Positions 25,267-34,626 are shown, numbered from the stretch's first letter. The stretch is DNA of 64,000 nt from Paracoccus sp. (in: a-proteobacteria) (GCA_030538425.1 JAUNTZ010000009.1:1-64000), one strand, 5' to 3'. The notes: generated from the letters alone by a model not told the origin. A program made the numbers and translations.

Positions 25267-26376
25267 TCAGGACAGGCTGTCCCGATAATCGTCATAAGTA
25301 AAGTCGCGCAGCAGCCGAACCGTTCCGTCGGTCTCACGAATGGCGATAGAGGGCATGTTCACGCCGTTGAACCAGTTCTTCTTGACCATCGTATAGCCCG
25401 CCGCATCGGCAATGCTGATCCGGTCACCAATGGCCAGTGGCGCCGGGAAACGCCCGTCGCCGAAAATATCGCCCGCAAGACAGGTTTTGCCCGCGATCTG
25501 GTATTCATGCGCGCCATCCTGCGGCAGCTTGGCGGTTTCACGATAGATCAGCAGGTCCAGCATATGCGCCTCGATGCTGCTATCGACGATGGCGACCTTT
25601 TTGCCGTTGTCGATGATGTCCAGCACGCTGACCTCAAGGCTGGCCGTGCCGGTAATGCTGGCCTCACCCGGTTCAAGGTAAACCTGCACGCCATGCGCCT
25701 CGGCAAAGGCCCGCAGCCGCGCGGCCAGCCGGTCCAGCGGATAGCACTCACCGGTGAAATGGATGCCACCGCCAAGGCTCACCCATTTCAGCTTTGACAG
25801 AAAGCCGCCGAACTCGGCCTCGATCCTGTCAAGCTGGGCGTCGAACAGCTCGAAATCGCGGTTCTCGCAATTGTAATGGATCATCACGCCGGAAATGCGG
25901 TCAAGCGCCGCCTCCAGCCGGGGCAGATCCCATTCGCCAAGCCGCGAGAAAGGCCGCGCCGGATCGGCCAGATCAAAGCCCGAGGTGGAAAAGCGCGGGT
26001 TCAGCCGCAGCCCTGCCTCGATCCCCTTGGCCTTTGCCTTGTCCCCGAAACGGTCCAACTGGCCAAGGCTGTTAAAGATGATCTTGTCGGCATAGGAAAT
26101 CGCCTCGTCGATCTCGTGATCGGCCCATGCGACGGAATAGGCATGGGTCTCGCGCCCGAACTTCTCACGCCCCAGCCGCAACTCATACAGCGATGACGAG
26201 GTGGTGCCGTCCATGAAATCGCGCATGTAATCAAAGGCCGACCAAGTCGCGAAACATTTGAGCGCCAGCAGCGCCTTGGCCCCCGATGCCTCACGCAGCC
26301 AGGCGATCTTTTCCATATTCGCGCGCAGCTTCGCCGCGTCGATCAGGTAATAGGGCGTCTGCAATTCGGTCATCAT
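25267..26376 (-). CDS. nspC: Carboxynorspermidine/carboxyspermidine decarboxylase
   Basis: 369 aa, PLP-dependent alanine-racemase-fold (type III) decarboxylase. The PLP lysine is Lys40 in AKALLALKCFATWSAF. Further fold motifs: SLGGGIHFTGECYPLDRLA (glycine-rich phosphate-binding loop) and PGEASITGTASLEVSVLDII. The substrate-contact region GKTCLAGDIFGDGRF has the active-site Cys supplied across the dimer. It removes the carboxyl group from carboxy(nor)spermidine to give the polyamine. First gene of the two-gene operon with the synthase at 24005. The start is at the first of two adjacent ATGs. Confidence 0.93.
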   Translation of the reverse strand: MMTELQTPYYLIDAAKLRANMEKIAWLREASGAKALLALKCFATWSAFDYMRDFMDGTTSSSLYELRLGREKFGRETHAYSVAWADHEIDEAISYADKIIFNSLGQLDRFGDKAKAKGIEAGLRLNPRFSTSGFDLADPARPFSRLGEWDLPRLEAALDRISGVMIHYNCENRDFELFDAQLDRIEAEFGGFLSKLKWVSLGGGIHFTGECYPLDRLAARLRAFAEAHGVQVYLEPGEASITGTASLEVSVLDIIDNGKKVAIVDSSIEAHMLDLLIYRETAKLPQDGAHEYQIAGKTCLAGDIFGDGRFPAPLAIGDRISIADAAGYTMVKKNWFNGVNMPSIAIRETDGTVRLLRDFTYDDYRDSLS

Positions 26377-26466
26377 CGGCTCCGTTTCGCGGGGTCAGGC
26401 CGCCGCATATAGGCACGAGGCGCGATGATCTCAAGCCAATGTGACAAGGCCATGTCACGCCAGCCC

Positions 26467-26498
26467 GTCTTTTGTCCCCAAATATCCCCGCCGGAGGC
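26467..26498 (-). repeat. Dispersed 32-bp element, copy 2
   Basis: Minus-strand copy with the GG variant after ATATTT, 39 bp beyond the peroxiredoxin stop and in that gene's sense orientation. It is identical over the core to the copies at 30095 and 52200. Confidence 0.92.
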
Positions 26499-26537
26499 GC
26501 GCGCAATCGCGGCCCGCGCGCCCGGCGGGGAAAGGCG

Positions 26538-27023
26538 TTACAGCGCGTCCAGAATCCGCTCACCGCCCGAGATATCGCAGGTGCCGGGCGAGTCCTCGAC
26601 GTTCAGCGTGGTGACGGTGCCGCCCTCGACGATCATCGCATAGCGTTTCGACCGCCCGAACAGGCCCGCCGGGGGCGCGTCGAACTCCATGCCCACGGCC
26701 TTGGTAAAGGCGCCATCGGCATCGCCCAGAAACTCGATCCCGGCCTTGTCCGCGCCGGTCGCCTCGCGCCATGCGCCCAGAACGAAGGGATCGTTCACCG
26801 CGATGCAGATGATGTTCTGAACCCCCTTGTCGCGAAGCCGGTCGGCCACGCGGATAAAGCTGGGAACGTGCTGCGTGCTGCACGTGCCGGTATACGCGCC
26901 GGGCAGCGCAAAGATCACCGTGCGGCCAGAGGTCAGATCGGACAGGTTCACCGCTTCGGGGCCGTCCGCGCCCAGCTTCAGCAGCTTGGCTTCGGGCAGT
27001 TTGTCGCCTTGGGAAATGGTCAT
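26538..27023 (-). CDS. Peroxiredoxin (Prx5-type, AhpC/TSA family)
   Basis: 161 aa, the standard Prx5 length. It reduces hydrogen peroxide and organic hydroperoxides in the cytoplasm using glutathione or glutaredoxin. The active-site loop is FALPGAYTGTCSTQHVPSF with peroxidatic Cys48 and Thr45; the usual PGAFTPTCS is here PGAYTGTCS. The family motifs IAVNDPFVLGAWREA and GDADGAFTKAVGM follow. A second Cys occurs near the C-terminus in DSPGTCDISGG. It has its own AAGGAG ribosome-binding site, starts 45 bp downstream of recQ, and is probably co-transcribed with it. Confidence 0.94.
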   Translation of the reverse strand: MTISQGDKLPEAKLLKLGADGPEAVNLSDLTSGRTVIFALPGAYTGTCSTQHVPSFIRVADRLRDKGVQNIICIAVNDPFVLGAWREATGADKAGIEFLGDADGAFTKAVGMEFDAPPAGLFGRSKRYAMIVEGGTVTTLNVEDSPGTCDISGGERILDAL

Positions 27024-27067
27024 GACTCGCTCCTTTCGGGGGCAGGTTCAGGTTGCCTGAGGCCAGC

Positions 27068-29101
27068 CTAGCAAGCCTGCGCGATCTCGTCCAGAAAGGC
27101 CGCGCCAAAACGATCCAGCCGCGCCGCGTCCAGATGGCGGCCAAGTGCTGCGGCGTCCGAGGGCCGCGCCTCGGCAATGCGGCGGATCTGCGCGGTGGAA
27201 CAGGACAGCCGCTTTTGCGTCCCGTCCGCGCCGCAGATCAGCCGGTTCTGCGCCTCGACCAGCCGGTCATAGAGCGCCCCCGCATCGCGGCCCGCCAACG
27301 CGCGCCGCGCGGGGTGCATCGGCGCGACCTCACCCGAGATCACCTCAAGGAATGCCGCGCCATAGCTTTCCAGCTTTTTCGCACCCACCCCGCTGATCCG
27401 GGCCATCGCGTCCAGATCGGCGGGGCGGCGCTCGGCCATCTCGATCAGGGTGCGGTCGGTAAAGATCACATAGGCCGGCACCCGCGCCGCCTCAGCCAGC
27501 GCGCGCCGCTTGGCCTTGAGCGCGGAGAGCAGCGGCGCATCCTCATCCGAGACCTGCATTTTCGGCACAAAGGCAGGCTTGGCCGCCCGCATCGCCTCGC
27601 GCCGCAGGCTGACGGTTTCATCGCCGCGCAGAACCGGATGGGCGGCGTCGGTGATGCGCAAGCCGCCATGGCGCGAGGGGTCGGGGCGGCACAGGTCGCG
27701 GCCCAGCATCTGCCGGATCACCGCCTGCCATTGCGCGCGGTTCAGCTCACCACCCACGCCAAAGGTCGGCAATCGGTCATGACCCCGCGCGGTCACCTTG
27801 TCGGTCGCATTGCCGGTCAGCACATCGACGATATGGCCCGCGCCAAAGCTCTCACCCGTGCGCAGCATCGCCGAAAGCGCCATCTGCACATGCCGCGTCG
27901 CATCGACCAGTTCGGGCGGCGCATCGCACAGGTCGCAATTGCCGCATGGCTCGGCGCTTTCCCCGAAATAGCGCAGCAGCAACTGGCGGCGGCAGGACGT
28001 GGCCTCGGCCAGACCCAGAAGGGCGTTCAGCCGCGCATGGTCGGCCTCTTTGCGGGCATCATCGGCCAGCCCCTCGTCGATCTGCATCCGGCGCAGGCGA
28101 ATGTCGTCGGGGCCGAACAGGGTCAGCGTCTCGGCCGGCGCGCCGTCGCGACCGGCGCGGCCGATTTCCTGATAATAAGCCTCGATCGACTTGGGCAGAT
28201 CCGCATGGGCGACCCAACGAATATCGGGCTTGTCGATCCCCATGCCAAAGGCGACCGTGGCAACGACGATCAGCCCGTCCTCACGCTGAAACCGGGTTTC
28301 GGCCTCGCGCCGGGCCGGGGCCTCCATTCCGCCGTGATAGCACATGGCGGGCTGACCTGCGCGGTTGAGCGCCTGCGACAGCGCCTCGGTCTTGGCGCGG
28401 CTGGCGCAATAGATGATCCCCGACTGGCCGGGCCGCGCGGCGGCAAAGCGCATGATCTGCGCGCGCGGCCCGTCCTTGGGCTGAAAGGCCAGATGGATAT
28501 TCGGGCGGTCGAAGCCGCGTAGAAAGCTGACCGGCGCGGTCCCGTCAAACAGCCGCGCGACGATCTCAGCCCGTGTCTCGGCATCGGCGGTCGCGGTAAA
28601 GGCCGACAGGGGCACGCCAAGCGCGCGTTTCAACTCACCGATGCGCAGGTAATCGGGGCGGAAATCATGGCCCCATTGGCTGACGCAATGGGCCTCATCC
28701 ACCGCAATCGCGGTCACGCCCGCGCGGCGCAGCAAGGGCAGCGTCCCACCCGAGGCCAGCCTTTCGGGCGCCATGTAAAGCAGCTTGATCCGCCCCTCGC
28801 GCAGACCTGCGAAGACCTCGTCGGTCTCGGCCTCGCTATTGCCCGAGGTCAGCGCGCCCGCCTCGACCCCCTGTTCGCGCAAGGCCCGGACCTGATCGCG
28901 CATCAGCGCAATCAGCGGCGAGATGACCACCGTCACCCCATCCCGCATCAGCGCAGGCAATTGATAGCACAGGCTTTTTCCGCCGCCGGTCGGCATGATC
29001 GCCAGCACGTCACCGCCCGAGGCCACGGCCTCGACGATCTCTTGCTGGCCCGGACGGAAGCCGTCAAAGCCGAAATAGCGCCGAAGCAGGTCGTCAGCCA
29101 T
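27068..29101 (-). CDS. recQ: ATP-dependent DNA helicase RecQ
   Basis: 677 aa. Superfamily 2 helicase: motif 0 GFRPGQQEIVEAV, Walker A IMPTGGGKSLCYQLP, DEAH box AVDEAHCVSQWGHDFRPDY, motif VI YYQEIGRAGRDGAPAE. The RecQ zinc-binding cysteines appear as CRRQLLLRYFGE followed by CGNCDLC, then the winged-helix RQC domain and a C-terminal HRDC domain (IFTDRTLIEMAERRP, ISGVGAKKLESYG). It unwinds DNA 3'-5' in recombination and replication-fork repair. Its ATG overlaps the yggT stop by one base (TGATG). Confidence 0.96.
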   Translation of the reverse strand: MADDLLRRYFGFDGFRPGQQEIVEAVASGGDVLAIMPTGGGKSLCYQLPALMRDGVTVVISPLIALMRDQVRALREQGVEAGALTSGNSEAETDEVFAGLREGRIKLLYMAPERLASGGTLPLLRRAGVTAIAVDEAHCVSQWGHDFRPDYLRIGELKRALGVPLSAFTATADAETRAEIVARLFDGTAPVSFLRGFDRPNIHLAFQPKDGPRAQIMRFAAARPGQSGIIYCASRAKTEALSQALNRAGQPAMCYHGGMEAPARREAETRFQREDGLIVVATVAFGMGIDKPDIRWVAHADLPKSIEAYYQEIGRAGRDGAPAETLTLFGPDDIRLRRMQIDEGLADDARKEADHARLNALLGLAEATSCRRQLLLRYFGESAEPCGNCDLCDAPPELVDATRHVQMALSAMLRTGESFGAGHIVDVLTGNATDKVTARGHDRLPTFGVGGELNRAQWQAVIRQMLGRDLCRPDPSRHGGLRITDAAHPVLRGDETVSLRREAMRAAKPAFVPKMQVSDEDAPLLSALKAKRRALAEAARVPAYVIFTDRTLIEMAERRPADLDAMARISGVGAKKLESYGAAFLEVISGEVAPMHPARRALAGRDAGALYDRLVEAQNRLICGADGTQKRLSCSTAQIRRIAEARPSDAAALGRHLDAARLDRFGAAFLDEIAQAC

Positions 29102-29394
29102 CAGTAACCGAGGAAAAAGCCCGCATTGTTATACAGCGCCTGCCGGATGATCGCGATGCCGATGAACACGACCAGAGGCGCCAGATCCAGCCCGCCGACA
29201 TTGGGCAAAAGGCGGCGCACCGGGCCGTAGATCGGCTCCAGCAGGTTGTTCAGGGCATACCAGATCTGCGCCACAAGCGGCTGGCGCAGGTTGAGGACCT
29301 GAAAATTGATCAGCCAGGACATGATGATGTGAATGATCATCACCGTCCAGACCACGTTCAGCACCATCAGGATTGCCTGAAAAAGCGTCGTCAT
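29101..29394 (-). CDS. YggT family membrane protein
   Basis: 97 aa from the ATG at 29394 (MTTLFQAILMVLNVVWTVMI); the ORF upstream of it is not conserved-looking. Two membrane helices, with the family motif NLLEPIYGPVRRLLPNVGGL followed by APLVVFIGIAIIRQAL. YggT/CCB3-like proteins are implicated in osmotic stress tolerance and in membrane cofactor assembly in plastids; the bacterial role is unclear. Coupled to recQ by a one-base overlap. Confidence 0.88.
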   Translation of the reverse strand: MTTLFQAILMVLNVVWTVMIIHIIMSWLINFQVLNLRQPLVAQIWYALNNLLEPIYGPVRRLLPNVGGLDLAPLVVFIGIAIIRQALYNNAGFFLGY

Positions 29395-29519
29395 GCTGTC
29401 TCCTGTTCTTTGTGCCGTGCTACGCGGAACCGCGCCGCGCTTCAAGCCGGGTGACGCAAGGTGTGCGGTTGACGCGCGCGCCGATCTGGGCGAATGGCGC
29501 GGGCGAAAGGCAGGTTTTG

Positions 29520-30080
29520 ATGTATCCGTTGATCCGTTTCGTCAAGGAGATGTGGCTGGCGCGGCGCGCGCCGCGGCTTGGCATGTTCGATGCCCATATC
29601 TCGCAACATATCTGCTGGCCCTGGGATCTCGACCCCTGGATCGAGCTGAACAACGGCCGCACCCTGACGCTTTACGATCTGGGCCGGATGCCCCTGGGCC
29701 TGCGCACCGGGCTGGCCGATGTGATGAGGCGCAAGGCTTGGGGCATCACGGTGGCCGGGAACTCGGTGCGCTATCGCCGCCGTGTGCGGGGGTTTGATCG
29801 GTTCACCATGGTGTCGCGCTGTATCGGCTGGGATCACCGCTTTATCTATATGGAACAAAGCATCTGGCGCGGCGGAGAGTGCTGCAACCACATGCTGCTG
29901 CGCGCCGCCCTGACCTCAGCCGAGGGGATCGTGCCGCCCGCGAAACTGGCCCGCGAGATGGGCGCGCCGGAGGAAAGCCCACCCCTGCCCGACTGGGTGC
30001 AGGCTTGGATTGAGGCTGACCATCAGCGCCCCTGGCCGCCCGAACTGCCCGAGGATGCGGCGCGGGCGGTGAGCCGATAG
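29520..30080 (+). CDS. Acyl-CoA thioesterase-like hot-dog protein (4HBT family)
   Basis: 186 aa from the ATG at 29520 (MYPLIRFVKEMWLARRAPRL), preceded by a GAAAGGCAG ribosome-binding site; the longer ORF start at 29373 overlaps the yggT promoter region. The hot-dog core shows ELNNGRTLTLYDLGRMPLGL (where family members carry the active-site Asn/Asp region) and MVSRCIGWDHRFIYMEQSIW. Acidic-Pro C-terminus. Such stand-alone alphaproteobacterial proteins are annotated as thioesterases by fold; the substrate is unknown. Divergent from yggT. Confidence 0.8.
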   Translation: MYPLIRFVKEMWLARRAPRLGMFDAHISQHICWPWDLDPWIELNNGRTLTLYDLGRMPLGLRTGLADVMRRKAWGITVAGNSVRYRRRVRGFDRFTMVSRCIGWDHRFIYMEQSIWRGGECCNHMLLRAALTSAEGIVPPAKLAREMGAPEESPPLPDWVQAWIEADHQRPWPPELPEDAARAVSR

Positions 30081-30094
30081 CTGGCCCCCAAAGA

Positions 30095-30126
30095 GCCTCC
30101 GGCGGGGATATTTGGGGACAAAAGAC
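30095..30126 (+). repeat. Dispersed 32-bp element, copy 3
   Basis: Plus-strand copy (GCCTCCGGCGGGGATATTT, then GGGGACAAAAGAC) 14 bp after the thioesterase stop and in its sense orientation. Confidence 0.92.
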
Positions 30127-30397
30127 TTAAGAGGGTGCGCAGGCTGGCCGGGATCGGTGCGGCGGCGGGCATTGCAGTTAGGTCGTGAAAGCACAGCGAA
30201 AGGCGGTCGGATCGTGCCGATTGCCGGTTTATGCCGCCGCCTCGGTTAGCCCTGCCCCCCGGCGCGGAGAGTTGCGTTCTGGCATTCCCCGCGCCGTTAT
30301 GCAGGATCGAGCCGGGCCGCTGTTTCTGCGACCCAGACGCCATAATATCCGGTGGCTAAAGACGGCGGGGATCTAGAGCGATGACAGCATCCGATTT
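30127..30397. other. Intergenic stretch without a supported gene
   Basis: About 270 bp between the thioesterase and the minus-strand orphan gene. Short ORFs here lack ribosome-binding sites and family features. Composition drops from GC-rich to more AT-rich toward 30398. Nothing recognisable was seen. Confidence 0.5.
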
Positions 30398-30781
30398 TCA
30401 CAACTCGCAGATTTTTGGTTCTTCGGAATGGATGATGTCGAAGCACTCGTTAATCGAGTAGATCGCATAGTGCTTCAAGTTCATTCCCTCGCGGACATGC
30501 TGACTTTCTCGATGAAACCACTCAAGATATTCTGAGTTCTCAACTTCCGAGACCAACCCTGCCCCTGGAGTGAGTGTCGTTAAATAGTTTCCTTCATCAA
30601 TCATGTGCACGGCAAACGGCGTCGAGGAGAAGGACACTCTGAACCGTCGAAACGTCCGAGGCAAAGCAATATCTTCAAGCAATATCCTGAACCCCTCAAG
30701 ATCGTAATGCAGCCCGATTACGGCAGGCCATCTTGGCAGCTCGAACGGCACAGGCAATATTCGATATGATCGTTGCAACAT
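30398..30781 (-). CDS. Hypothetical protein, AT-rich orphan
   Basis: 127 aa, not recognised. It starts MLQRSYRILPVPFELPRWPA and ends FDIIHSEEPKICEL, with no signal peptide or membrane segment. It is acidic overall with several aromatic residues (SEYLEWFHRESQHV), suggesting a small soluble protein. The gene is clearly more AT-rich than truA and the thioesterase around it, so it was probably acquired. ATG preceded by GAGGAATTA on the minus strand, a fair ribosome-binding site. It could be an immunity or antitoxin-type protein, but no motif shows this. Confidence 0.6.
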   Translation of the reverse strand: MLQRSYRILPVPFELPRWPAVIGLHYDLEGFRILLEDIALPRTFRRFRVSFSSTPFAVHMIDEGNYLTTLTPGAGLVSEVENSEYLEWFHRESQHVREGMNLKHYAIYSINECFDIIHSEEPKICEL

Positions 30782-30902
30782 GATTAATTCCTCAACCTAA
30801 AACGAACTCAATAACCATAACAGCGCGACCATTTGGGCGCGTGTCAACCGCCGGATGATTAACCCATGTCACCGCGCGGGCCTTCATCCCGCCCCGCCAC
30901 GA

Positions 30903-31703
30903 TCAACCGATATCGCGGCCCACCGTTTGCGCGAACGGGTCGGGGTCATAGCCGACGCCCGTCAGATAAAGTCCCTGCGGCGGACAGACCGGCCCGCAGG
31001 CGGCGCGGTCTCGGGCGGCGAGCGCCTCTGCCACCCGCTCGGGCGGCCATGCCCCCGCGCCGACCCGCTCCAGCGTGCCAACGATAGAGCGCACCTGATT
31101 ATGCAGGAACGACCGCGCGCGCAGGGCAAAGCGGATCTCTTGGCCCGACGGATAGCGGGTTTCGGTGATGGTGATCTCATCCAGCGTCTTTTCGGGGCTG
31201 GCCGCCTGACACATGGTTGAGCGGAAGGTGGTGAAGTCATGCCGCCCGATCAGATGCGCCGCGCCCGCGCGCATCGCCCGCACGTCCAGATGCTCACGCA
31301 CCTGCCAGACGCGGCCCCGGTCATGGACCACCGGCGCGCGCCGCGCCACCAGACGGAACAGATAGCGGCGTTCCTGCGCCGAAAACCGCGCGTGGAAGTC
31401 GTCCGCGACCCGCGCCGCCGCGACCACCGCGACGGGTGCGGGTTTGAGATGCCAGTTCAGCGCCTCGGACAGCCGAAACGGGTCCCATTCGCGGGCAAGG
31501 TCGGCATGGGCGACCTGCCCCGTCGCGTGAACCCCCGCATCGGTGCGCCCGGCGGCGGCAATCCGCGCGCCCGCGCGAAAGCCGGGGTCGAGCGCCCCAA
31601 GCGCCGCCTCAACCGCGCCCTGCACGCTTGGCAGGCCCGATTGCGCCTGCCATCCGGCGAAAGGCGCGCCGTCATATTCGATCTTCAGCGCGTAGCGGGG
31701 CAT
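30903..31703 (-). CDS. truA: tRNA pseudouridine(38-40) synthase
   Basis: 266 aa, standard length. It isomerises uridines 38-40 in the anticodon stem of many tRNAs. N-terminus [20 protein letters not shown] and the catalytic motif [17 protein letters not shown] containing the essential Asp are present, as are [20 protein letters not shown] and [17 protein letters not shown]. It starts one base into the stop of the xpaC-like gene (1-bp overlap). In many alphaproteobacteria truA follows fmt and def; here fmt lies 16 kb away. Confidence 0.95.
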   Translation of the reverse strand: MPRYALKIEYDGAPFAGWQAQSGLPSVQGAVEAALGALDPGFRAGARIAAAGRTDAGVHATGQVAHADLAREWDPFRLSEALNWHLKPAPVAVVAAARVADDFHARFSAQERRYLFRLVARRAPVVHDRGRVWQVREHLDVRAMRAGAAHLIGRHDFTTFRSTMCQAASPEKTLDEITITETRYPSGQEIRFALRARSFLHNQVRSIVGTLERVGAGAWPPERVAEALAARDRAACGPVCPPQGLYLTGVGYDPDPFAQTVGRDIG

Positions 31704-32767
31704 CAGTCGCGCCGCACCCCGTCCCCGTCATAGCGCGCGCCCGGCCCGCTGCGCAGACCGTCGCGGATCAGACCGTCCAGAACATCGCCGCGCCGGTTCT
31801 CCAGCGCGCGGGCCTGTTCGGCTGGGGTCGGCGCGGCCACTTCCTCATCCAGACGCGCCGCGCCCAGCTCAGCCGCCGAGGGCTGTTCGGGCGTCCGCAC
31901 GCCCTCACGCGCCAGGCGGTCACGCAGCACCTGCATCTCGATATCGAAATCGGTGCGCCCGCCCTCGATCAGGCTGCGGGTGCGGGCCGCGAAATTGCCC
32001 TCAAGATCGTTGAGCAGCGCCTCATAATCCTCGCGGGCACGGGGGTCGCGCGTGGCGGCGTAAAGATCGGCGAATTTCACCGTCGCGTCCCGCGCACCCA
32101 TCAGATAGACGCCCAGATAGCGCCGCGCGGCGGTCAGGTCGCCCGGGTCTTCCTCAACCCGGCGGAACAGCTCGCGCGCGGTTTCGGCGAACATGTTCAC
32201 CCGGGCCTCAAGCCGCCGGTCGGCCGTGCGCTTGATCGCATCGCTCATGCCGGTGAGGTAAGCCTCACCCTCGGCGACAACGCGAGCCACGCGGTCTTGC
32301 TGAAAGCGGTCAATCCCCTCCATGCCCTTGTCACGCATCGGATCGGCGCCAAAGGCCAGCACATGCAGCCCAAGCCCGGTCAGCGCAATCAGCGCGGCAC
32401 CCGCCTCAGCCCCCGCCGACCACGCGCCGACACCAAGGCCAAGCGCGGTCAGAACCCCGCCAAACAGCTTGCGCGGGATGGCCGGGCGGCGGGCCACGCG
32501 CCGCGCATCATAGGCAGCCTGCGCCGCCAGCCCCTCATGGGTGAGCCACGCGCCCGCCGCGATGGTGCCAAAGGCTGCGAGGTCGCTGACCATGCCCGCG
32601 ACCGGCTGGAAAAACGCGCCGATCAGGAAGGGCACCGCCGCGATGGTCAGCCATTTCGTGCGCGAGGCATGGGGATGCCGCGGGGCGTTATCGCGCACCA
32701 CCTGAGTGGCATTCTGCCCCTGACCGCGCGCGCCGGGCGAATATCTGCCGCCAAATCTCTGTGCCAT
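31703..32767 (-). CDS. XpaC-like (5-bromo-4-chloroindolyl phosphate hydrolysis family) membrane protein
   Basis: 354 aa. Two to four N-terminal membrane helices ([40 protein letters not shown]) precede a long helical cytoplasmic domain ([40 protein letters not shown]). This matches the XpaC family, often found with TelA-like tellurite-resistance proteins in Rhodobacterales. No telA follows here; truA does. Function unknown beyond the family name, which comes from an early phenotype and does not imply a phosphatase. A 26-codon membrane peptide gene lies 9 bp upstream. Confidence 0.8.
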   Translation of the reverse strand: MAQRFGGRYSPGARGQGQNATQVVRDNAPRHPHASRTKWLTIAAVPFLIGAFFQPVAGMVSDLAAFGTIAAGAWLTHEGLAAQAAYDARRVARRPAIPRKLFGGVLTALGLGVGAWSAGAEAGAALIALTGLGLHVLAFGADPMRDKGMEGIDRFQQDRVARVVAEGEAYLTGMSDAIKRTADRRLEARVNMFAETARELFRRVEEDPGDLTAARRYLGVYLMGARDATVKFADLYAATRDPRAREDYEALLNDLEGNFAARTRSLIEGGRTDFDIEMQVLRDRLAREGVRTPEQPSAAELGAARLDEEVAAPTPAEQARALENRRGDVLDGLIRDGLRSGPGARYDGDGVRRD

Positions 32768-32776
32768 GACCGCCCC

Positions 32777-32857
32777 TTATGCGCCCGCAATTGCGGCATA
32801 GAATGTCAGGATCACCAACAGGATAAAGGACAGCCTTTGGGTCGCATTCCGTGACAT
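32777..32857 (-). CDS. Small single-helix membrane peptide, 26 aa
   Basis: Starting at the ATG at 32857, MSRNATQRLSFIL followed by LVILTFYAAIAGA: a basic N-terminus and one hydrophobic helix. A GAGGA ribosome-binding site lies 6-10 nt upstream. It ends 9 bp before the XpaC-like gene, so both are likely on one mRNA. Too short for standard gene finders. It could be a modulator of the XpaC membrane protein. I cannot name a family. Confidence 0.5.
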   Translation of the reverse strand: MSRNATQRLSFILLVILTFYAAIAGA

Positions 32858-32955
32858 GATGATCCTCGCTTGCCGGTTCCAACCCACATTTGGGCCGGTT
32901 GTTCCCCGATTACAAGCAGATCGGCACCGCGATGTGAGGATCAGGCGCGGAGGGG

Positions 32956-33029
32956 TGGAGCGGGTGATGGGAATCGAACCCACGTATTCAGCTTGGAAGG
33001 CTGCTGCTCTACCATTGAGCTACACCCGC
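32956..33029 (-). tRNA. tRNA-Gly (anticodon TCC)
   Basis: Minus-strand cloverleaf: acceptor GCGGGTG with CACCCGC, discriminator T and encoded CCA (plus-strand TGG at 32956-32958). The D arm is GCTCAATGGTAGAGC, the anticodon loop CTTCCAA gives TCC (GGA/GGG codons), and the T arm is GTGGG-TTCGATT-CCCAT. Confidence 0.97.
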
Positions 33030-33112
33030 GACCCGCGCTTTATAGGATGCCGAAGGGCGGCGTGCAAGCATCGGGCTTGCAGCGCGCGCCGGGCTGTCGC
33101 AAACAGGCGGCC

Positions 33113-33310
33113 ATGACCCGCCAGAGCCCCGCGACCAGCCCCATTGCCAGTCCGTGCATCAATATCTGTCAGATCGACCGCGCGTCGGGGCTGTGCGCGG
33201 GCTGCCTGCGCACGATTGCGGAGATCTCCGCGTGGGGGAAAATGGATGACGAGGCGCGACGCGCGTTGATGACGCAGTTGCGCGACCGCCGCCTTGCGCC
33301 AAGAGACTGA
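33113..33310 (+). CDS. DUF1289 family protein
   Basis: 65 aa from the ATG at 33113 (MTRQSPATSPIASPCINICQ). The DUF1289 signature is the cysteine set SPCINICQID and LCAGCLRTIAEISAW, four Cys that probably bind a metal or iron-sulfur cluster, followed by a charged helix. Function unknown; widespread in Proteobacteria. A longer in-frame ORF upstream overlaps the tRNA and is not coding. Confidence 0.9.
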   Translation: MTRQSPATSPIASPCINICQIDRASGLCAGCLRTIAEISAWGKMDDEARRALMTQLRDRRLAPRD

Positions 33311-33821
33311 ACAGAAAAGCCGCCCACCTTCAAACCGGGCGTTGCAACGTCAAGCGGGGCCGGCAAGGCGCTGGGCGTGGAAACTGGCGCAGGCGTTTGG
33401 CGGCAAACCCGGTTGACCTCGGCCATCGGGGATCTTAACCACCTTATGTCCGATATACTTATTTGCCCCGACAGCTCGGGCGAACATCCGGTCAATCTTC
33501 CCTTGCGGTAGGGGCGACCTGTTCACGCGAGTATGCCGCCGGAACAAAGGACATGGGTCCGATATGAATGAATATCTTTCAATCCCTGCGGCACAGCTTG
33601 CTCCACTGGGTAGACCCCGATCGGATCATGCGTTACTGCGGCATCTGCTCAAGACGGGGCATCACGATGAAGCCGGGCTGCCCCGTCATCCTTATTATGC
33701 GCGCAGTTCGGGGAATGTGGCCGATGCCTCGCAAGAGGCCGAGGCGGTCGAGCAGAACCAGCGCATTTCGAACACTGTCGCGCGCAGGCGGGCCGCGCTA
33801 CGCGGTGACGAACTTTATGGG
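33311..33821. other. Boundary region before the IS-rich segment, no supported gene
   Basis: About 510 bp. ORFs at 33564 and 33568 in two overlapping frames have no family features. The DNA may be a degraded coding remnant at the edge of the insertion-sequence region. Nothing firm can be assigned. Confidence 0.45.
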
Positions 33822-34505
33822 CTAGGCTCAGCGCCCATTGGTTTCTGTTTGGTTGCATGATTGACAAGCCGTGACCATGTCTGATCTCTTCTCGCTGAGC
33901 GTTCCACAGATGGCGCGTCTGCAGCTATAATTTCGCAAGTCCCACGGCAAGCATCGCGTCGATGACCGGCATGTGTTGAGCGGGATTATCTTCATCAATC
34001 GCAATGGGTTACGCTGCGAGATGCCCCGAAGGAATATGGCTCGCACAAAATCCTCTACAACCGATGGAAACGTTCGACCGATAGGGGGGGGAGCGGCGCC
34101 TGATCGGCCGCACCAAACGCGGGATCAACACGAAGTTCCACGCCATTTGCGACAGCGAAGAGCGCGCCCTGAACTTGTTTATCATGGCAGAACAAGTCAG
34201 CGATTACATCGACGCGAGTGCGTTGCTCAGTAGCCAGCCTGAGGTCGACTGGCTGCTTGGGGCCCGCAGATATGACGCCGACCAGTTTAGATACGATTTT
34301 AATAACAATGGGATACGTGGGCGCATCCCGGGCCGAAAGCAGCGCAGGAACACCGTCAAGTACGACAAACGCCGCAATCTTATGTTCGGCAGCCTCAAGG
34401 ACTGGAGGCGGCTCGCAACCCGATAAGACAGGTGCCACAAGCTGTTAATATCAGCCATCACCCTCGCAGCAACCGTCACCTATTGGCTATGCGTCCAGAT
34501 CCTAA
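33822..34505 (+). mobile_element. IS5-family (IS427-group-like) element, degenerate
   Basis: The transposase starts at the ATG at 33877 (MSDLFSLSVPQMARL) and can be followed through several frame changes: HRVDDRHVLSGIIFINRNGL, then RLIGRTKRGINTKFHAI, AEQVSDYIDASALLSSQPEV, YDADQFRYDFNNNGIRGRIPG and FGSLKDWRRLATR to the stop at 34424-34426. Early stops (e.g. in LQL*FRKSHGKHRVDD), frameshifts and an internal deletion make it inactive. Similar terminal sequence (GGCTATGCGTCCAGATCC) marks the right end near 34500. A second, shorter fragment of the same kind is at 39592. Confidence 0.8.
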
Positions 34506-34626
34506 AGCCTCCATGGTTGTACTCAACTGTCAGGTCGGGAAACGGGCCAGTTCAGGTCGACGATACCCTTGCGGCGCCTATAAAGATGACCTAGTAGTAA
34601 GGCGGCTGTTAGACTGAGGGCGTATA

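Noticed and set aside
33564..33860. 98-aa frame before the IS5 remnant
   Set aside because: No motif, overlapping alternative frame, and location at the edge of decayed DNA; not supported as a gene.
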